In this document: one piece after another, positions 51,001 to 58,851 of the stretch
Position numbering within the stretch: the stretch's first letter is position 1
Layout of the letters: every line of letters begins with the position of its first letter
NCBI GenBank assembly: GCA_963803425.1
Contig: CAWDMA010000001.1
Location: 1,922,001-1,986,000 of the forward strand
Reading direction: 5' to 3'
Source: DASPWW01 sp963803425
GTDB taxonomy: Bacteria; Actinomycetota; Thermoleophilia; Solirubrobacterales; 70-9
Length of the DNA stretch: 64,000 bases
Notes under the pieces: generated by a model
The model's input: only the letters and a program-made list of their open reading frames with translations
What the model was told of the DNA's origin: nothing
The model's database searches: none
Translations under genes and position numbers: made by a program

Positions 51001-51571
51001 GGCTCGCCTGGATCGGGACCGCCCGCCCGGTCCGCTTGAAAGCCTCGCGGGCGCCGAAGATCGCCGCCTTCGTCTCGAGGATGTCCTGCTGGGTCTCGAT
51101 GATCAGGAGGTCGGCGCCGCCCTCGATCAGGGCGCCCGCCTGCTCGTCGAACACCTCGACCAGGCGGCGGAACTCGATGTTCCCCAGCGTCGGGTCGTCG
51201 CTCGCGGGCAGGAACCCGGTCGGCCCGATCGAGCCTGCGACGAACCGCTCTGGCCCGGCCGCCCTGCGCGCGATCTCCGCCGCCCTCCGGTTGATCTCGA
51301 GCGTGTGCTCGCCGAGGCCCCACTCGTCGAGCTTCAGCCTGCTGCCCTGGAACGTGTCGGTCTCGAGCACCTCGGCGCCCGCGTCCAGCATCGAGGAATG
51401 CACGCCCTCGATCACGTCGGGGCGGTTCAGGACGAGCGCCTCGTGGCACTTGCCCTTCAGCCCCCCGTAGTCCTCCGCGGTGAGGTCGAACTCCTCCAGG
51501 GTCGCGCCCATGCCGCCGTCGAAGACGACGACGCGGTCCCGGACCGCCGCGATGTAGTCGCGCTCGGGCAC
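48041..51571 (-). CDS. metH: Cobalamin-dependent methionine synthase
   Basis: MetH transfers a methyl group from 5-methyl-THF to homocysteine via B12. The 1176-aa protein has all modules. The homocysteine domain binds zinc through LGLNCSTGP and GGCCGTTPEH. The pterin-binding domain has VGERVNSQGSRK. The cobalamin domain has DVHDIGKSLV, with the cobalt-ligand His730. The SAM-reactivation domain is C-terminal, with RYSWGYPACPDQSEH. The start is GTG at 51571 with GGGGAGGGC. It follows ahcY by 11 bp and is convergent with the DUF1206 gene. Confidence 0.97.
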   Translation of the reverse strand: MPERDYIAAVRDRVVVFDGGMGATLEEFDLTAEDYGGLKGKCHEALVLNRPDVIEGVHSSMLDAGAEVLETDTFQGSRLKLDEWGLGEHTLEINRRAAEIARRAAGPERFVAGSIGPTGFLPASDDPTLGNIEFRRLVEVFDEQAGALIEGGADLLIIETQQDILETKAAIFGAREAFKRTGRAVPIQASLFILRESGTMLLGTDVPSLMTTLVALDVDVLGLNCSTGPEDMRDAIRYLGESSPLPLHCIPNAGIPHQGPDGETIFPEEPGPLAETLGEYVERYGVGIVGGCCGTTPEHIRALRERVDGRVPDERPSPGGIHVSSMITATPLVQEPRPTLVGERVNSQGSRKAKELLLADDYDGLIQVAEDQVTGGAHVLDLCVALTERSDEDEQMSRVVERVSLTQPAPIQIDSTEPEVIEAALERTPGRPIVNSINLEAGRDKLDRVVPLAKAHGAAVIALTIDEQGMAKTGDRKLEVARRIHELCCDEHGLDPEALIFDALTFTLTTGDEEWRPSAVATIEGIRRIKAEIPGVKTSLGVSNVSFGVSPPARAALNSVFLHHCVEAGLDLAMVNPNHITPYAEIPANERELTDDLVFDRREDALERFIAHFEEKGEEEDEGAADPTEGMEPEEALHWQILHRKKDGVEDWIDRSVEKIGAVPTLNTVLLPAMKEVGDKFGAGELILPFVLQSAEVMKRAVARLENYLERIEGHTKGKVVIATVFGDVHDIGKSLVNTILTNNGYTVVDLGKQVPIETIISAAIEEKADAIGLSALLVSTSKQMPACVQELHSRGLEYPVLIGGAAINRDFGSRILYPGGKDSDEIYEPGVFYCKDAFVGLDTMDELVDAERRAEVVARVREQARRLRDKPVDQDDAPPTTDATARSSAATDVPIPDPPFLGAREVEVDLDEVYPYLDRHVLFKLHWGGAGQKGEDWRRIVEGHDGEEGFQAKLERMWAEQDYLQPRARLGYFPCAADGNELVVFDPDDRQRELERLVFPRQPRHDRICLTDFFRPISSGELDVVALQGVTVGPEVTERIERLERDGEFSEQLFVHGLGVQAAEGLAEWLHSDVRRELGIALDQGRRYSWGYPACPDQSEHAKVWRLLDLEAIGMTLSDGHAVMPEQSTVAIVVHHPQAAYFGMKSGFIPKGASPDELIAGTERGGEPRQRTPAG

Positions 51572-51582
51572 GCCCTCCCCGC

Positions 51583-53046
51583 CTAGTAGCGGTACTGGTC
51601 CGACTTGTACGGGCCCTCGACGTGGACGCCGATGTACTTGGCCTGCTCGGGGGTGAGCTCTGAGAGCTTCGCGCCGAGCGCGTCCAGGTGCAGCCGCGCC
51701 ACCTTCTCGTCGAGGTGCTTGGGGAGCACGTACACGCGCTTCTCGTACACGTCGTTGTGCCCGTACAGCTCGATCTGCGCGATCACCTGGTTCGAGAACG
51801 AGTTCGACATCACGAAGCTCGGGTGCCCGGTGGCGTTCCCGAGGTTCAGCAGCCGCCCCTCCGAGAGCAGGATGATCGAGTGGCCGTCGGCGAACACGCC
51901 ACTCGTCGACCTGCGGCTTGACGTTGAAGCGCTCGCACGCCGGCAGGTCGCTCAGCCCCGCCACGTCGATCTCGTTGTCGAAGTGGCCGATATTGCCGAC
52001 GATCGCCTGGTGCTTCATCCGCGTCATCTGGTCGGCGGTGATCACGTCCTTGTTGCCGGTCGCGGTGATGAAGATGTCGCCGCGCTCGACGCACGTCCTC
52101 GAGGGTCGACACCTCGTAGCCCTGCATCGCCGCCTGCAGCGCGCAGATCGGGTCGACCTCGGTGACGACGACTCTTCGCGCCCTGGCCGCGGAGCGACTG
52201 CGCGCAGCCCTTGCCGACGTCGCCGAAGCCGCAGATCACCGCTATCTTGCCGGCGATCATCACGTCGGTCGCCCGCGTTGATTCCGTCGACCAGCGAGTG
52301 GCGGCAGCCGTACAGGTTGTCGAACTTCGACTTGGTGACCGAGTCGTTCACGTTGATCGCCGGGAACAGCAGCTCCCCGCCTTCATCATCTGCGTAGAGC
52401 CGGTTCACCCCGGTCGTGGTCTCCTCGGTGACGCCGAGGATCCCGTCGGCGATCCGCGTGAAGCGCGCCGGGTTCCGCCTCGAGCGCGCGACGCAGCAGG
52501 TCCAGGATCACCCCTACTCCTCGGGGTCGTCGGCGGCGTCGGATCGGGGCACCGCCGCCGCGGCCTCGAACTCCACGCCCTTGTGGACCAGCAGGGTGGC
52601 GTCACCGCCGTCGTCGAGCAGCATGTTCGGACCCCCGCCGCGGGCCACGTCAGCGCCTGCTCGGTGCACCCCCAGTACTCCTCGAGCGTCTCGCCCTTCC
52701 ACGCGAACACCGGGACGCCCTGCGGGTCGTCGGGCGTGCCCTCGGGGCCGACCGCGATCGCCGCCGCGGCGTGGTCCTGGGTCGAGAAGATGTTGCACGA
52801 CAGCCCACCGGACATCGGCGCCGAGGGCGACAAGGGTCTCGATCAGGACGGCGGTCTGAACGGTCATGTGGAGCGAGCCCGTGATCCGGGCGCCGGCGAG
52901 CGGCTTCGCGTCGGCGAACTCGCGCGGATCGACATCAGCCCCGGCATCTCGTGCTCGGCGAGCCGGATCTCGTTGCGGCCGCACTCGGCCAGCGCGAGGT
53001 CGGCGACCTTGAAGTCCTGCTTCGTCGGGGCTGCTGCAGTGCTCAC
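51583..53046 (-). pseudogene. ahcY: S-adenosylhomocysteinase, broken by about ten one-base frameshifts
   Basis: Read across frames, the region encodes a complete AHCY of about 488 aa. It starts MSTAAAPTKQDFKVADLALAECGRNEIRLAEHEMPGL. It then has FPAINVNDSVTKSKFDNLYGCRHSLVDGIN, the NAD-binding IAGKIAVICGFGDVGKGCAQSLRG and the end GVHVEGPYKSDQYRY. Indels fall near 52930, 52815, 52650, 52505, 52478, 52272, 52195, 52110 and 51905. Some are insertions and some deletions, all single bases. AHCY hydrolyses SAH to homocysteine and adenosine, feeding MetH downstream. As the protein text is otherwise fully conserved, sequencing error is likelier than a real pseudogene. Confidence 0.93.
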
Positions 53047-53054
53047 TTGTCCTC

Positions 53055-53987
53055 CTATCTCGCCAGCTCTATCGGTATATGCTCGAATTGAGTCATCAGC
53101 CTCAGCTCGGAAACCCGCGCCTCGACCTCCTCGACGCCCAGCGCCACCATCCGCGAGGTCCCGAAGTCCTCCACGTTGAAGGACGCGAGCGCCGTCCCGT
53201 GGGCGACCGCCCTGCGCAGGATCACGTCGCTTTGGTCATCTGGATGACGTCCAAGGTAGCCGACGAAGCCGCCCGCGAAAGTGTCACCCGCCCCCGTCGG
53301 GTCGATCACGGTCTCCAGCGGGTACGCGGGAAGCGCGAAGAACGCGTCCTCGGTGAACAGGGCCGCGCCGTACTCGCCCTGCTTCGCGACCACGATCGAG
53401 GGCCCGCGGGCGAGCAGCTCGCGGGCGGCCGCGACCTGGTTCGGCCTGCCTGTGAGCTGGCGGAGCTCGGCGTCGTTCAGGATCACGCAGTCGACCCGCT
53501 CGATCACGCCGAGCAGCTCGTCGCGCTCGGTGTCGATCCACAGGTTCATCGAGTCGAGCGCCACGAACCGCGCCCCGTCGCACAACTCGAGCACGCGGCG
53601 CTGGATCCGGGGGTGGATGTTGGCCAGGAAGAGCACGTCGCTGGAGCGCGCCGCCGCGGTCGGGCTGGGGTCGAACTCGGCGAACACGTTCAACTCCGTG
53701 GCGAGCGTGCGCCGCGAGCCCAGGTCCCACCCGTACTCGCCGCTCCACCGGAAGGTCTCGCCGCCGGCGACGCGCTCCACGTCGTCGATCCGGGCCCCGC
53801 GCGTCCGCAGCACCCCGAGGTCGGCGTCGGTGAAGTCCTCGCCGACGCACCCGACCAGGTGGACGGTGTCGAAGAACGACGCAGCGAGCGCGAAGTGGGT
53901 GGCGGCTCCGCCGAGGAGGCGGTCGCGGGCGCCGAACGGGGTGCGAACCGCGTCGAACGCGATCGACCCGACCACGGTCATCGGCAT
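53055..53987 (-). CDS. PfkB-family carbohydrate/nucleoside kinase, probably adenosine kinase
   Basis: The 310-aa protein has the PfkB signatures: VGSIAFDAVRTPFGARDRLLGGAATHFALAA at the N-terminus, VILNDAELRQLTG in the middle and DPTGAGDTFAGGFVGYLG with catalytic Asp235 near the end. It ends 8 bp before ahcY on the same strand. That suggests it phosphorylates the adenosine released by AHCY, pulling the reaction forward. This assignment rests on context; the family also includes ribokinase and sugar kinases. Confidence 0.83.
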   Translation of the reverse strand: MPMTVVGSIAFDAVRTPFGARDRLLGGAATHFALAASFFDTVHLVGCVGEDFTDADLGVLRTRGARIDDVERVAGGETFRWSGEYGWDLGSRRTLATELNVFAEFDPSPTAAARSSDVLFLANIHPRIQRRVLELCDGARFVALDSMNLWIDTERDELLGVIERVDCVILNDAELRQLTGRPNQVAAARELLARGPSIVVAKQGEYGAALFTEDAFFALPAYPLETVIDPTGAGDTFAGGFVGYLGRHPDDQSDVILRRAVAHGTALASFNVEDFGTSRMVALGVEEVEARVSELRLMTQFEHIPIELAR

Positions 53988-54078
53988 CGTCGGGCTCGCT
54001 TCCCGGCGCGGCCGTCGCCTACTGTCTGGGTGCGTCGTGGGGGATGTCGGAGCTCAGGGATATGAATAAGCCCAGAAG

Positions 54079-54110
54079 TTATATATCTATTAATCCCGGG
54101 ACGATATTTT
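54079..54110 (+). promoter_or_regulatory. AT-rich promoter region of metF
   Basis: TTATATATCT at 54079 and TATTTT at 54105 stand out in a GC-rich 156-bp gap between the kinase and metF. TATTTT may be the metF -10. TATATCT resembles the island element but lacks the flanking GGT. No SAM or SAH riboswitch was recognised in this gap. Confidence 0.35.
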
Positions 54111-54143
54111 AACCGGAGGGAGCGCCCGGCCACCAGACCCGAC

Positions 54144-55019
54144 ATGGCACGAATCACCGACATCCTCGAGCAGCGCCGGCCCGTGTTCTCGTTCGAGTTC
54201 TTTCCTCCGAAGACCGACGAGGGCCAGCGCAACCTGGAGCAGACGATCGCCGAGCTGAAGGAGGACGAGCCCGACTACGTATCGGTCACATACGGCGCCG
54301 GCGGCGCCACCCGCGACCGCACGCTCGAGGTGACCACCTCGATCAAGGAGCTCGGGATGGAGGCGATGTCGCACCTGTCGTGCGTGGGCGAGCCGACCGA
54401 CGGCCTGATCTCGATCCTGGATCGGATCGAGGCGGCCGGGATCGAGAACGTGCTGGCGCTGCGCGGCGACCCTCCGCGCGGGCAGCCGGAGTGGACGCCG
54501 CACCCGGACGGGCTGCGGTACTCGGTCGACCTGATCCGGCTGATCCGGGAGCGGTTCGACTGCGCGATCGGGGCGGCGTGCTTCCCCGAGGTGCACCCCG
54601 ACGCGCCCGACCGGGCCACCGACCTGCGCTACGCGCGCGAGAAGGTGGACGCGGGCGCCGGCTTCCTGATCACCCAGCTCTTCTTCGACAACGACCTCTA
54701 CTTCAAGCTCGTCGAGGACGCACGAGCGGTCGGGATCGACGTCCCGATCGTCCCCGGGGTGATGCCGATCATCAACTTCGGCCAGATCAAGACGATCACC
54801 GGGATGTGCGGAGCGACGATCCCGCCCGCGCTGGAGCGCGAGCTGGAGCGCCGCGCCGACGATCCCGACGCCGTGATGCAGCTCGGCGTCGCCTACGCGA
54901 CGATGCAGTGCTCCGGCCTGATCGCGGGCGGCGCCCCCGGGATCCACTTCTACACGCTGAACCGCTCTCCGGCGACGCGCGCGATCCTCGCGGCGCTGCG
55001 CGGGGCGGGGGCGGGGTAG
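54144..55019 (+). CDS. metF: Methylenetetrahydrofolate reductase
   Basis: MetF reduces 5,10-methylene-THF to 5-methyl-THF, the methyl donor of MetH. The 291-aa sequence has the TIM-barrel signatures VFSFEFFPPKTDEGQ (catalytic Glu), SVTYGAGGATRDRTLEV, NVLALRGDPP, FLITQLFFDNDLYFKLV and GVMPIINFGQIKTITGMCGA. It starts ATG at 54144. GGAGGG lies about 26 nt upstream, which is too far to act as its ribosome site. It is divergent from the kinase-ahcY-metH unit, so all four genes of the methyl cycle are grouped. Confidence 0.96.
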   Translation: MARITDILEQRRPVFSFEFFPPKTDEGQRNLEQTIAELKEDEPDYVSVTYGAGGATRDRTLEVTTSIKELGMEAMSHLSCVGEPTDGLISILDRIEAAGIENVLALRGDPPRGQPEWTPHPDGLRYSVDLIRLIRERFDCAIGAACFPEVHPDAPDRATDLRYAREKVDAGAGFLITQLFFDNDLYFKLVEDARAVGIDVPIVPGVMPIINFGQIKTITGMCGATIPPALERELERRADDPDAVMQLGVAYATMQCSGLIAGGAPGIHFYTLNRSPATRAILAALRGAGAG

Positions 55020-55078
55020 GCCGGGCGGCGCCCCCGCACCCTGACACGGAGGCAAGCCGGCTCAGCGAGGAACCGCCC

Positions 55079-55363
55079 TCAGGACGTCGCGGTCTGCACC
55101 GGGGCGGGCGCCGGGGTCGGAGACGGAACCGGCACCGGGGTGGCGGTGGTGGTCGTCGTCGTGTCGAGCGGGGTCTGCCGGGCGCCGTTGCGGCCGGCGG
55201 CCGCCTTCGAGCCGAGCGCCGGGTCGGCGCCGGACGCCATCTGCAGCGCCAGGCCACCACCGATCGCGAGGGTCGCGATGCAGGCCAGCCCGGTGATCCG
55301 CGCCGTCAGCCTCCGCACGGAAGGGCCGCGCCTGGGGATCCTCTTTCTCCGCTCGTCCATCAC
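55079..55363 (-). CDS. Small membrane-anchored protein with Thr/Pro-rich tail
   Basis: This is a 94-aa frame: a basic N-terminus (MMDERRKRIPRRGPSVRRL), one hydrophobic segment (ITGLACIATLAIGGGLALQMAS) and a low-complexity tail of Thr, Pro and Val (TTTTTTATPVPVPSPTPAPAP). It has type II membrane topology or a signal peptide without clear cleavage. The tail looks like an extracytoplasmic linker. No family was recognised. It stands alone between metF and the berberine-bridge-type oxidase. Confidence 0.6.
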   Translation of the reverse strand: MMDERRKRIPRRGPSVRRLTARITGLACIATLAIGGGLALQMASGADPALGSKAAAGRNGARQTPLDTTTTTTATPVPVPSPTPAPAPVQTATS

Positions 55364-55475
55364 CGTGGATCATTCATGGCAACCCACTGCACCGGCTAAA
55401 GCGCGGATGAGTGTTCTCTTAGCTACGACTCGAACCAGGTGAGGCGATCCGTTCGGGGGTGGGACTCGACGCGAG

Positions 55476-55481
55476 TAGGAT
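55476..55481 (+). promoter_or_regulatory. Predicted leaderless promoter of the FAD oxidase (-10 box)
   Basis: TAGGAT, seven bases and then ATG at 55489 are seen. This favours 55489 as the start over the in-frame GTG at 55459. Confidence 0.5.
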
Positions 55482-55488
55482 CCCGCTG

Positions 55489-56811
55489 ATGTACCAGTCG
55501 GATGATCCGAGATATGTTTCACTCCGGGAGCGGGCGGTGTGGAACGGGGTCGTCCCGAACCGGTACCCGGACGCGATCGCGCGCCCGTCGAGCCGCGACG
55601 AGGTGGCGACGCTGGTGGCGAGCGCGGCCGCGGACGGCCGCCGGATCGCGGTCAAGTCCGGCGGGCACAGCTGGCGCGGCGCCGGCCTCCGCGACGGGGG
55701 GCTGCTGCTCGACCTCGGCGACCTCGACCGGATCGAGGTCGACGCCGCCGACCGCACCGCGCGGGTCGAGCCCGGGGCAAGCCACAAGACACTCGCCAAC
55801 GCGCTCGTCCCGCACGACCTCGGGTTCCCGATCGGGCACTGCCCCACCGTCGGGCTGGGCGGGTACCTGCTCGCCGGGGGGTACGGCTGGAACCCGCGGG
55901 TGTGGGGTCCGGCGTGCTGGAGCGTGAGTGCGCTCGACGTCGTCACGGTCGACGGCGAGGAGCTGCGGGCGTCGGGCGAGCACCACCCCGACCTGTACTG
56001 GGCGGGACGCGGCGGGGGCAGCGGGTTCCCCGCGGTCGTCACCCGCTACCACCTCGACCTGCAGCCGCTCCCGAAGATCGCCTCGGTCCGCTCCGACCTC
56101 CCGCTCGACCGGCTCGGGGAGCTGCTGCCGTGGTCCGCCGGCGTCGAGCGGATGCCGCCCGAGACGGAGATCTCGCTGATCGCGCACCGGCCGCGCGACC
56201 CAGCCGACGGCCGCCGGCTCGACCCGGCCGCGACGGTGCAGGCGAGCTGCTTCGCCCCCACCTCCGACGCTGCGATGGAGCTGGCTCTGGCCGCGTCCGA
56301 TGACGCGCCGTCGGGCGACTCGCTCGTGGCGCGGCGGAGCTTCCCCGAGGTGGCGCTGAACGACCTCGAGGGCGAGGGCGGCTGGGTCGAGGGGCTGCGC
56401 TACTCGGTCGACATGTGCTGGATCGAGTCCGGATACGAGCAGGTCGCGCGGATCTGCCAGCGGGCGATCCGCGAGGCGCCATCGGAGATGTCGCGGATCG
56501 TGCTGGCATGGGGGTTCGCGCCGCCGCGCGGTCCCGACGTCGCTCAGACCGCGAACGGCACCCTGACGATCAACCTGTACGCGATCTGGGAGGACGCCGC
56601 GGACGACGCCGAGAACGCAGCGTGGACCCACGCGACGATCGCCGAGATCGAGCCGTGGATCACGGGCTTCTACGTCGGCGAGGCCGATCTGGCGGTGTCC
56701 GACGAGAGGCCGCGGCGGTGCTACCCGCCCCGCAAGTGGGACCGGCTCGGCGAGATCCGGGAGCGCTACGACCCGGAGCGCCGCAAGCACGGCTTCCTGT
56801 GCGAGAGCTGA
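55489..56811 (+). CDS. FAD-linked oxidase of the berberine-bridge type
   Basis: The 440-aa protein has a PCMH-type FAD domain: AVKSGGHSWRG with His60 and FPIGHCPTVGLGGYLLAGGYGWNPRVWG with Cys118. These are the two residues that bind FAD doubly covalently in berberine-bridge enzymes. The C-terminus has RCYPPRKWDRLGEIRERYDPERR, equivalent to the usual NYxN/YYG and L..iK..yDP region. No signal peptide is present. It oxidises an alcohol, amine or sugar with O2 (family knowledge); the substrate is unknown. The next gene starts 2 bp after its stop. Confidence 0.87.
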   Translation: MYQSDDPRYVSLRERAVWNGVVPNRYPDAIARPSSRDEVATLVASAAADGRRIAVKSGGHSWRGAGLRDGGLLLDLGDLDRIEVDAADRTARVEPGASHKTLANALVPHDLGFPIGHCPTVGLGGYLLAGGYGWNPRVWGPACWSVSALDVVTVDGEELRASGEHHPDLYWAGRGGGSGFPAVVTRYHLDLQPLPKIASVRSDLPLDRLGELLPWSAGVERMPPETEISLIAHRPRDPADGRRLDPAATVQASCFAPTSDAAMELALAASDDAPSGDSLVARRSFPEVALNDLEGEGGWVEGLRYSVDMCWIESGYEQVARICQRAIREAPSEMSRIVLAWGFAPPRGPDVAQTANGTLTINLYAIWEDAADDAENAAWTHATIAEIEPWITGFYVGEADLAVSDERPRRCYPPRKWDRLGEIRERYDPERRKHGFLCES

Positions 56812-56813
56812 GG

Positions 56814-57539
56814 ATGAGCGCCCGCGCGAGAACGGCGGTCGTGTTCGGGGCGCGGCACCTGGGGCGGTCGATCGCCGCGCACCTGGACGCAGCCGGGTGG
56901 AGCGTCGCAGCGGCGGCGCGGACGCCGGACACGATCGAGGCCTTCACCGAGGCGCTTCCGCGCGTGGCCGGCACGGTCGCGGACCTCGGTGAGCCGGGGG
57001 CGGCGGCCGGCGTCCTCGACGACGCCCGCGACCGGTTCGGGGGGCTCGATCTGGTCGTGAACGCGATCGCCGACCCGCACGTCTCCGCGGCGGCGCTGTC
57101 GCGGGAGCGGGACGAGGGCGCCCATCTCGAATCGACGATCGGCGCCGCGATCACTCCGGTTCACAACGTGGTCGACGCGACCCTGCGCGTGCTCCAGCGC
57201 CAGAGGCGCGGCTGCTTCGTGCAGATCACCGGCGGGCTCGCGCTCCGCGCACAGCCGGGTACCGGCGCGCTCGCCGCCACCGGGTACGCGACCCGGGCGC
57301 TGGTCGAGGGGGTCGTGCCGGACGCCCGCGATCACGGCGTGCACGTCGCCCTGCTCGTGATCAGGGGGATGATCGAGAGCGAGCTGACCGCCGACAGCCT
57401 CCGCGGGCAGGAGCCGAACGCCTCGATGACGGACGCCGACGTGACCGCGGCGATCGACCTGCTCGTGGCGCAGGGAGACGGGCGGGCGTGGACCCACGAG
57501 CTCGTGCTGACGCCGCCCCGCGCACGGTGGCAGGGGTAG
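56814..57539 (+). CDS. Short-chain dehydrogenase-like protein with altered motifs
   Basis: The 241-aa protein keeps the SDR fold order: VVFGARHLGRSIAAHLDAAGWSVAAAAR for the cofactor loop, DLVVNAIADPHVSAAALSRE for NAG-like, then FVQITGGLAL. Two canonical elements are changed. The Gly motif TGxxxGxG is FGARHLGRS. The active-site YxxxK reads GYATRALVEG, with Ala in place of Lys. It is therefore possibly non-catalytic or has a new activity. It directly follows the FAD oxidase and is probably co-translated. Confidence 0.8.
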   Translation: MSARARTAVVFGARHLGRSIAAHLDAAGWSVAAAARTPDTIEAFTEALPRVAGTVADLGEPGAAAGVLDDARDRFGGLDLVVNAIADPHVSAAALSRERDEGAHLESTIGAAITPVHNVVDATLRVLQRQRRGCFVQITGGLALRAQPGTGALAATGYATRALVEGVVPDARDHGVHVALLVIRGMIESELTADSLRGQEPNASMTDADVTAAIDLLVAQGDGRAWTHELVLTPPRARWQG

Positions 57540-57633
57540 CAGCCCATCGGCTCGGTGAGCTTCCGCTCTCGTCCGGAGCGGGCACTTCGCGGGCGCGGTT
57601 GAGGCGCTCGCAACCATGCGGTTGGGGCACCAC

Positions 57634-57639
57634 TAGAGT
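57634..57639 (+). promoter_or_regulatory. Predicted leaderless promoter (-10 box)
   Basis: TAGAGT, six bases and the ATG of the following gene are seen. No ribosome site is present. Confidence 0.5.
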
Positions 57640-57645
57640 CCGGCC

Positions 57646-58272
57646 ATGGGCCTGTTCGACCGCGCCCGCAGGAGGATCCTCGAACGGGGGATCGCCGGCG
57701 CGGCTGTGATCCGTGAGTCCCAGAAGATCGAGGACGACGGCGTGGACGAGCACGGCCAGCGCGGCCAGTACGTGCTCAACTCTATGCGCGACGCCGGCCT
57801 CTGGGGCACGCACCGCTACAACCTCACGCTCGAGATTCAGATCCCCGAAGCCGAGCCGTACGAGGTCTCCGGCGAGTTCAAAACGCCCGCTAAGGCTGGG
57901 CGGATCGGATTGATCGCCCATCGGGGACTGGAGCCAGGCCTCAAACTGCCCGTCAAGGTAGATCGCGAGGATCCGCAGCAGATCGCGATCGACTGGGATG
58001 CGTTTCTCGGCTCCCCCGACCGCAAGCCGGCGGTCAAGGAGGCGGTGCAGGGTGAGAGCGTCAATGCCAACAAGCGCATGCTCGAAGCCAATCCCGAGCT
58101 CGCGCAGCAACTCAGAACCAACAACGCCACCGCCGTCGTCGTCTGGGCGGGAGCGGTCAGGGCCGGCAAGATGAGCCGCGAAGAGTTCGACAAGACCGTG
58201 AACCTCGAGGTCAAGGTCGGACGCATGGATCCGGCTGACGCCGAAGCGGCGAGAGCGACGCTGGACGGATAG
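57646..58272 (+). CDS. Hypothetical protein with SHOCT-like C-terminus
   Basis: This is a 208-aa soluble protein. The N-terminal 30 residues (MGLFDRARRRILERGIAGAAVIRES) form an amphipathic helix. The middle domain has a beta-sheet pattern (HRYNLTLEIQIPEAEPYEVSGEF, KLPVKVDREDPQQIAIDWDAFLGS). The last 50 residues (VWAGAVRAGKMSREEFDKTVNLEVKVGRMDP) resemble a SHOCT-type short C-terminal domain. GC content and codon use are somewhat lower than its neighbours. The function is unknown. It starts ATG 6 bp after TAGAGT. Confidence 0.72.
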   Translation: MGLFDRARRRILERGIAGAAVIRESQKIEDDGVDEHGQRGQYVLNSMRDAGLWGTHRYNLTLEIQIPEAEPYEVSGEFKTPAKAGRIGLIAHRGLEPGLKLPVKVDREDPQQIAIDWDAFLGSPDRKPAVKEAVQGESVNANKRMLEANPELAQQLRTNNATAVVVWAGAVRAGKMSREEFDKTVNLEVKVGRMDPADAEAARATLDG

Positions 58273-58317
58273 CCGTGGTCATGGCAGTCGGTGCCGACGG
58301 GCCGGTGTGCGCGGCCC

Positions 58318-58851
58318 TCAGCGCAGCGCCCGGGTGAGGACGGCGGTGGTCTCGGCCCGGTCTGGGACCTCGTCCGAGAGCAGCGCCTGCAGGCCGAGCC
58401 CGTCGAGCGCCGCTGACAGCGCCCGCGCCCCCGCCTCGTCGGCGCCGAACCGCCTCGCCGCGTCCTCGACCGACTCGATCCACCGGAACGCCTCCGGCCG
58501 CAGCGCGGGACGGCGCGCCGCCAGCAGGTAGAGCTCGTACACGGCGACGAACCGCGTCCGCTGCTCGACGATCTCCTCCGCGAGCAGCTCGGCGAGCCCG
58601 GCGAGGTTCTCGACCGCGACAACCGCGTCGACGGAGCTCTGGTTCGCGGACACGAGCGCCGCGACCAGCAGATCGTCCAGGGTCGCGAAGTGATGCAGCG
58701 CCGCGCTCGGCGACACCCCGGCGAGCAGCGCCACCGACCGGTGCGAGACGCCGCCGACGCCCTCTCGCTCGACCACCGTCAGGGTCGCCTCGATCAGCTC
58801 GGCGCGGCGCCGCTCCCCCCTCGCGAGCCGCTGGTCGACGACCTCGCTCAC
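58318..58851 (-). CDS. TetR-family transcriptional regulator
   Basis: The 177-aa protein has a TetR DNA-binding domain: RRAELIEATLTVVEREGVGGVSHRSVALLAGVSPSAALHHFATLDDLLVAAL. A helical ligand domain follows. The start is GTG at 58851, overlapping the stop of the preceding gene in GTGA. It is the last gene of the operon that begins with the hydantoinase B subunit, so it probably regulates that operon. Confidence 0.9.
   Translation of the reverse strand: MSEVVDQRLARGERRRAELIEATLTVVEREGVGGVSHRSVALLAGVSPSAALHHFATLDDLLVAALVSANQSSVDAVVAVENLAGLAELLAEEIVEQRTRFVAVYELYLLAARRPALRPEAFRWIESVEDAARRFGADEAGARALSAALDGLGLQALLSDEVPDRAETTAVLTRALR

Noticed and set aside
53060..53085. GGTATATGC resembling the GTATATC element
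   Set aside because: It encodes the C-terminus of the PfkB kinase (EHIPIEL) and lacks the flanking bases of the other sites.
53988..54143. Possible SAM or SAH riboswitch before metF or the kinase
   Set aside because: No recognisable conserved core by eye; only AT-rich promoter-like stretches.
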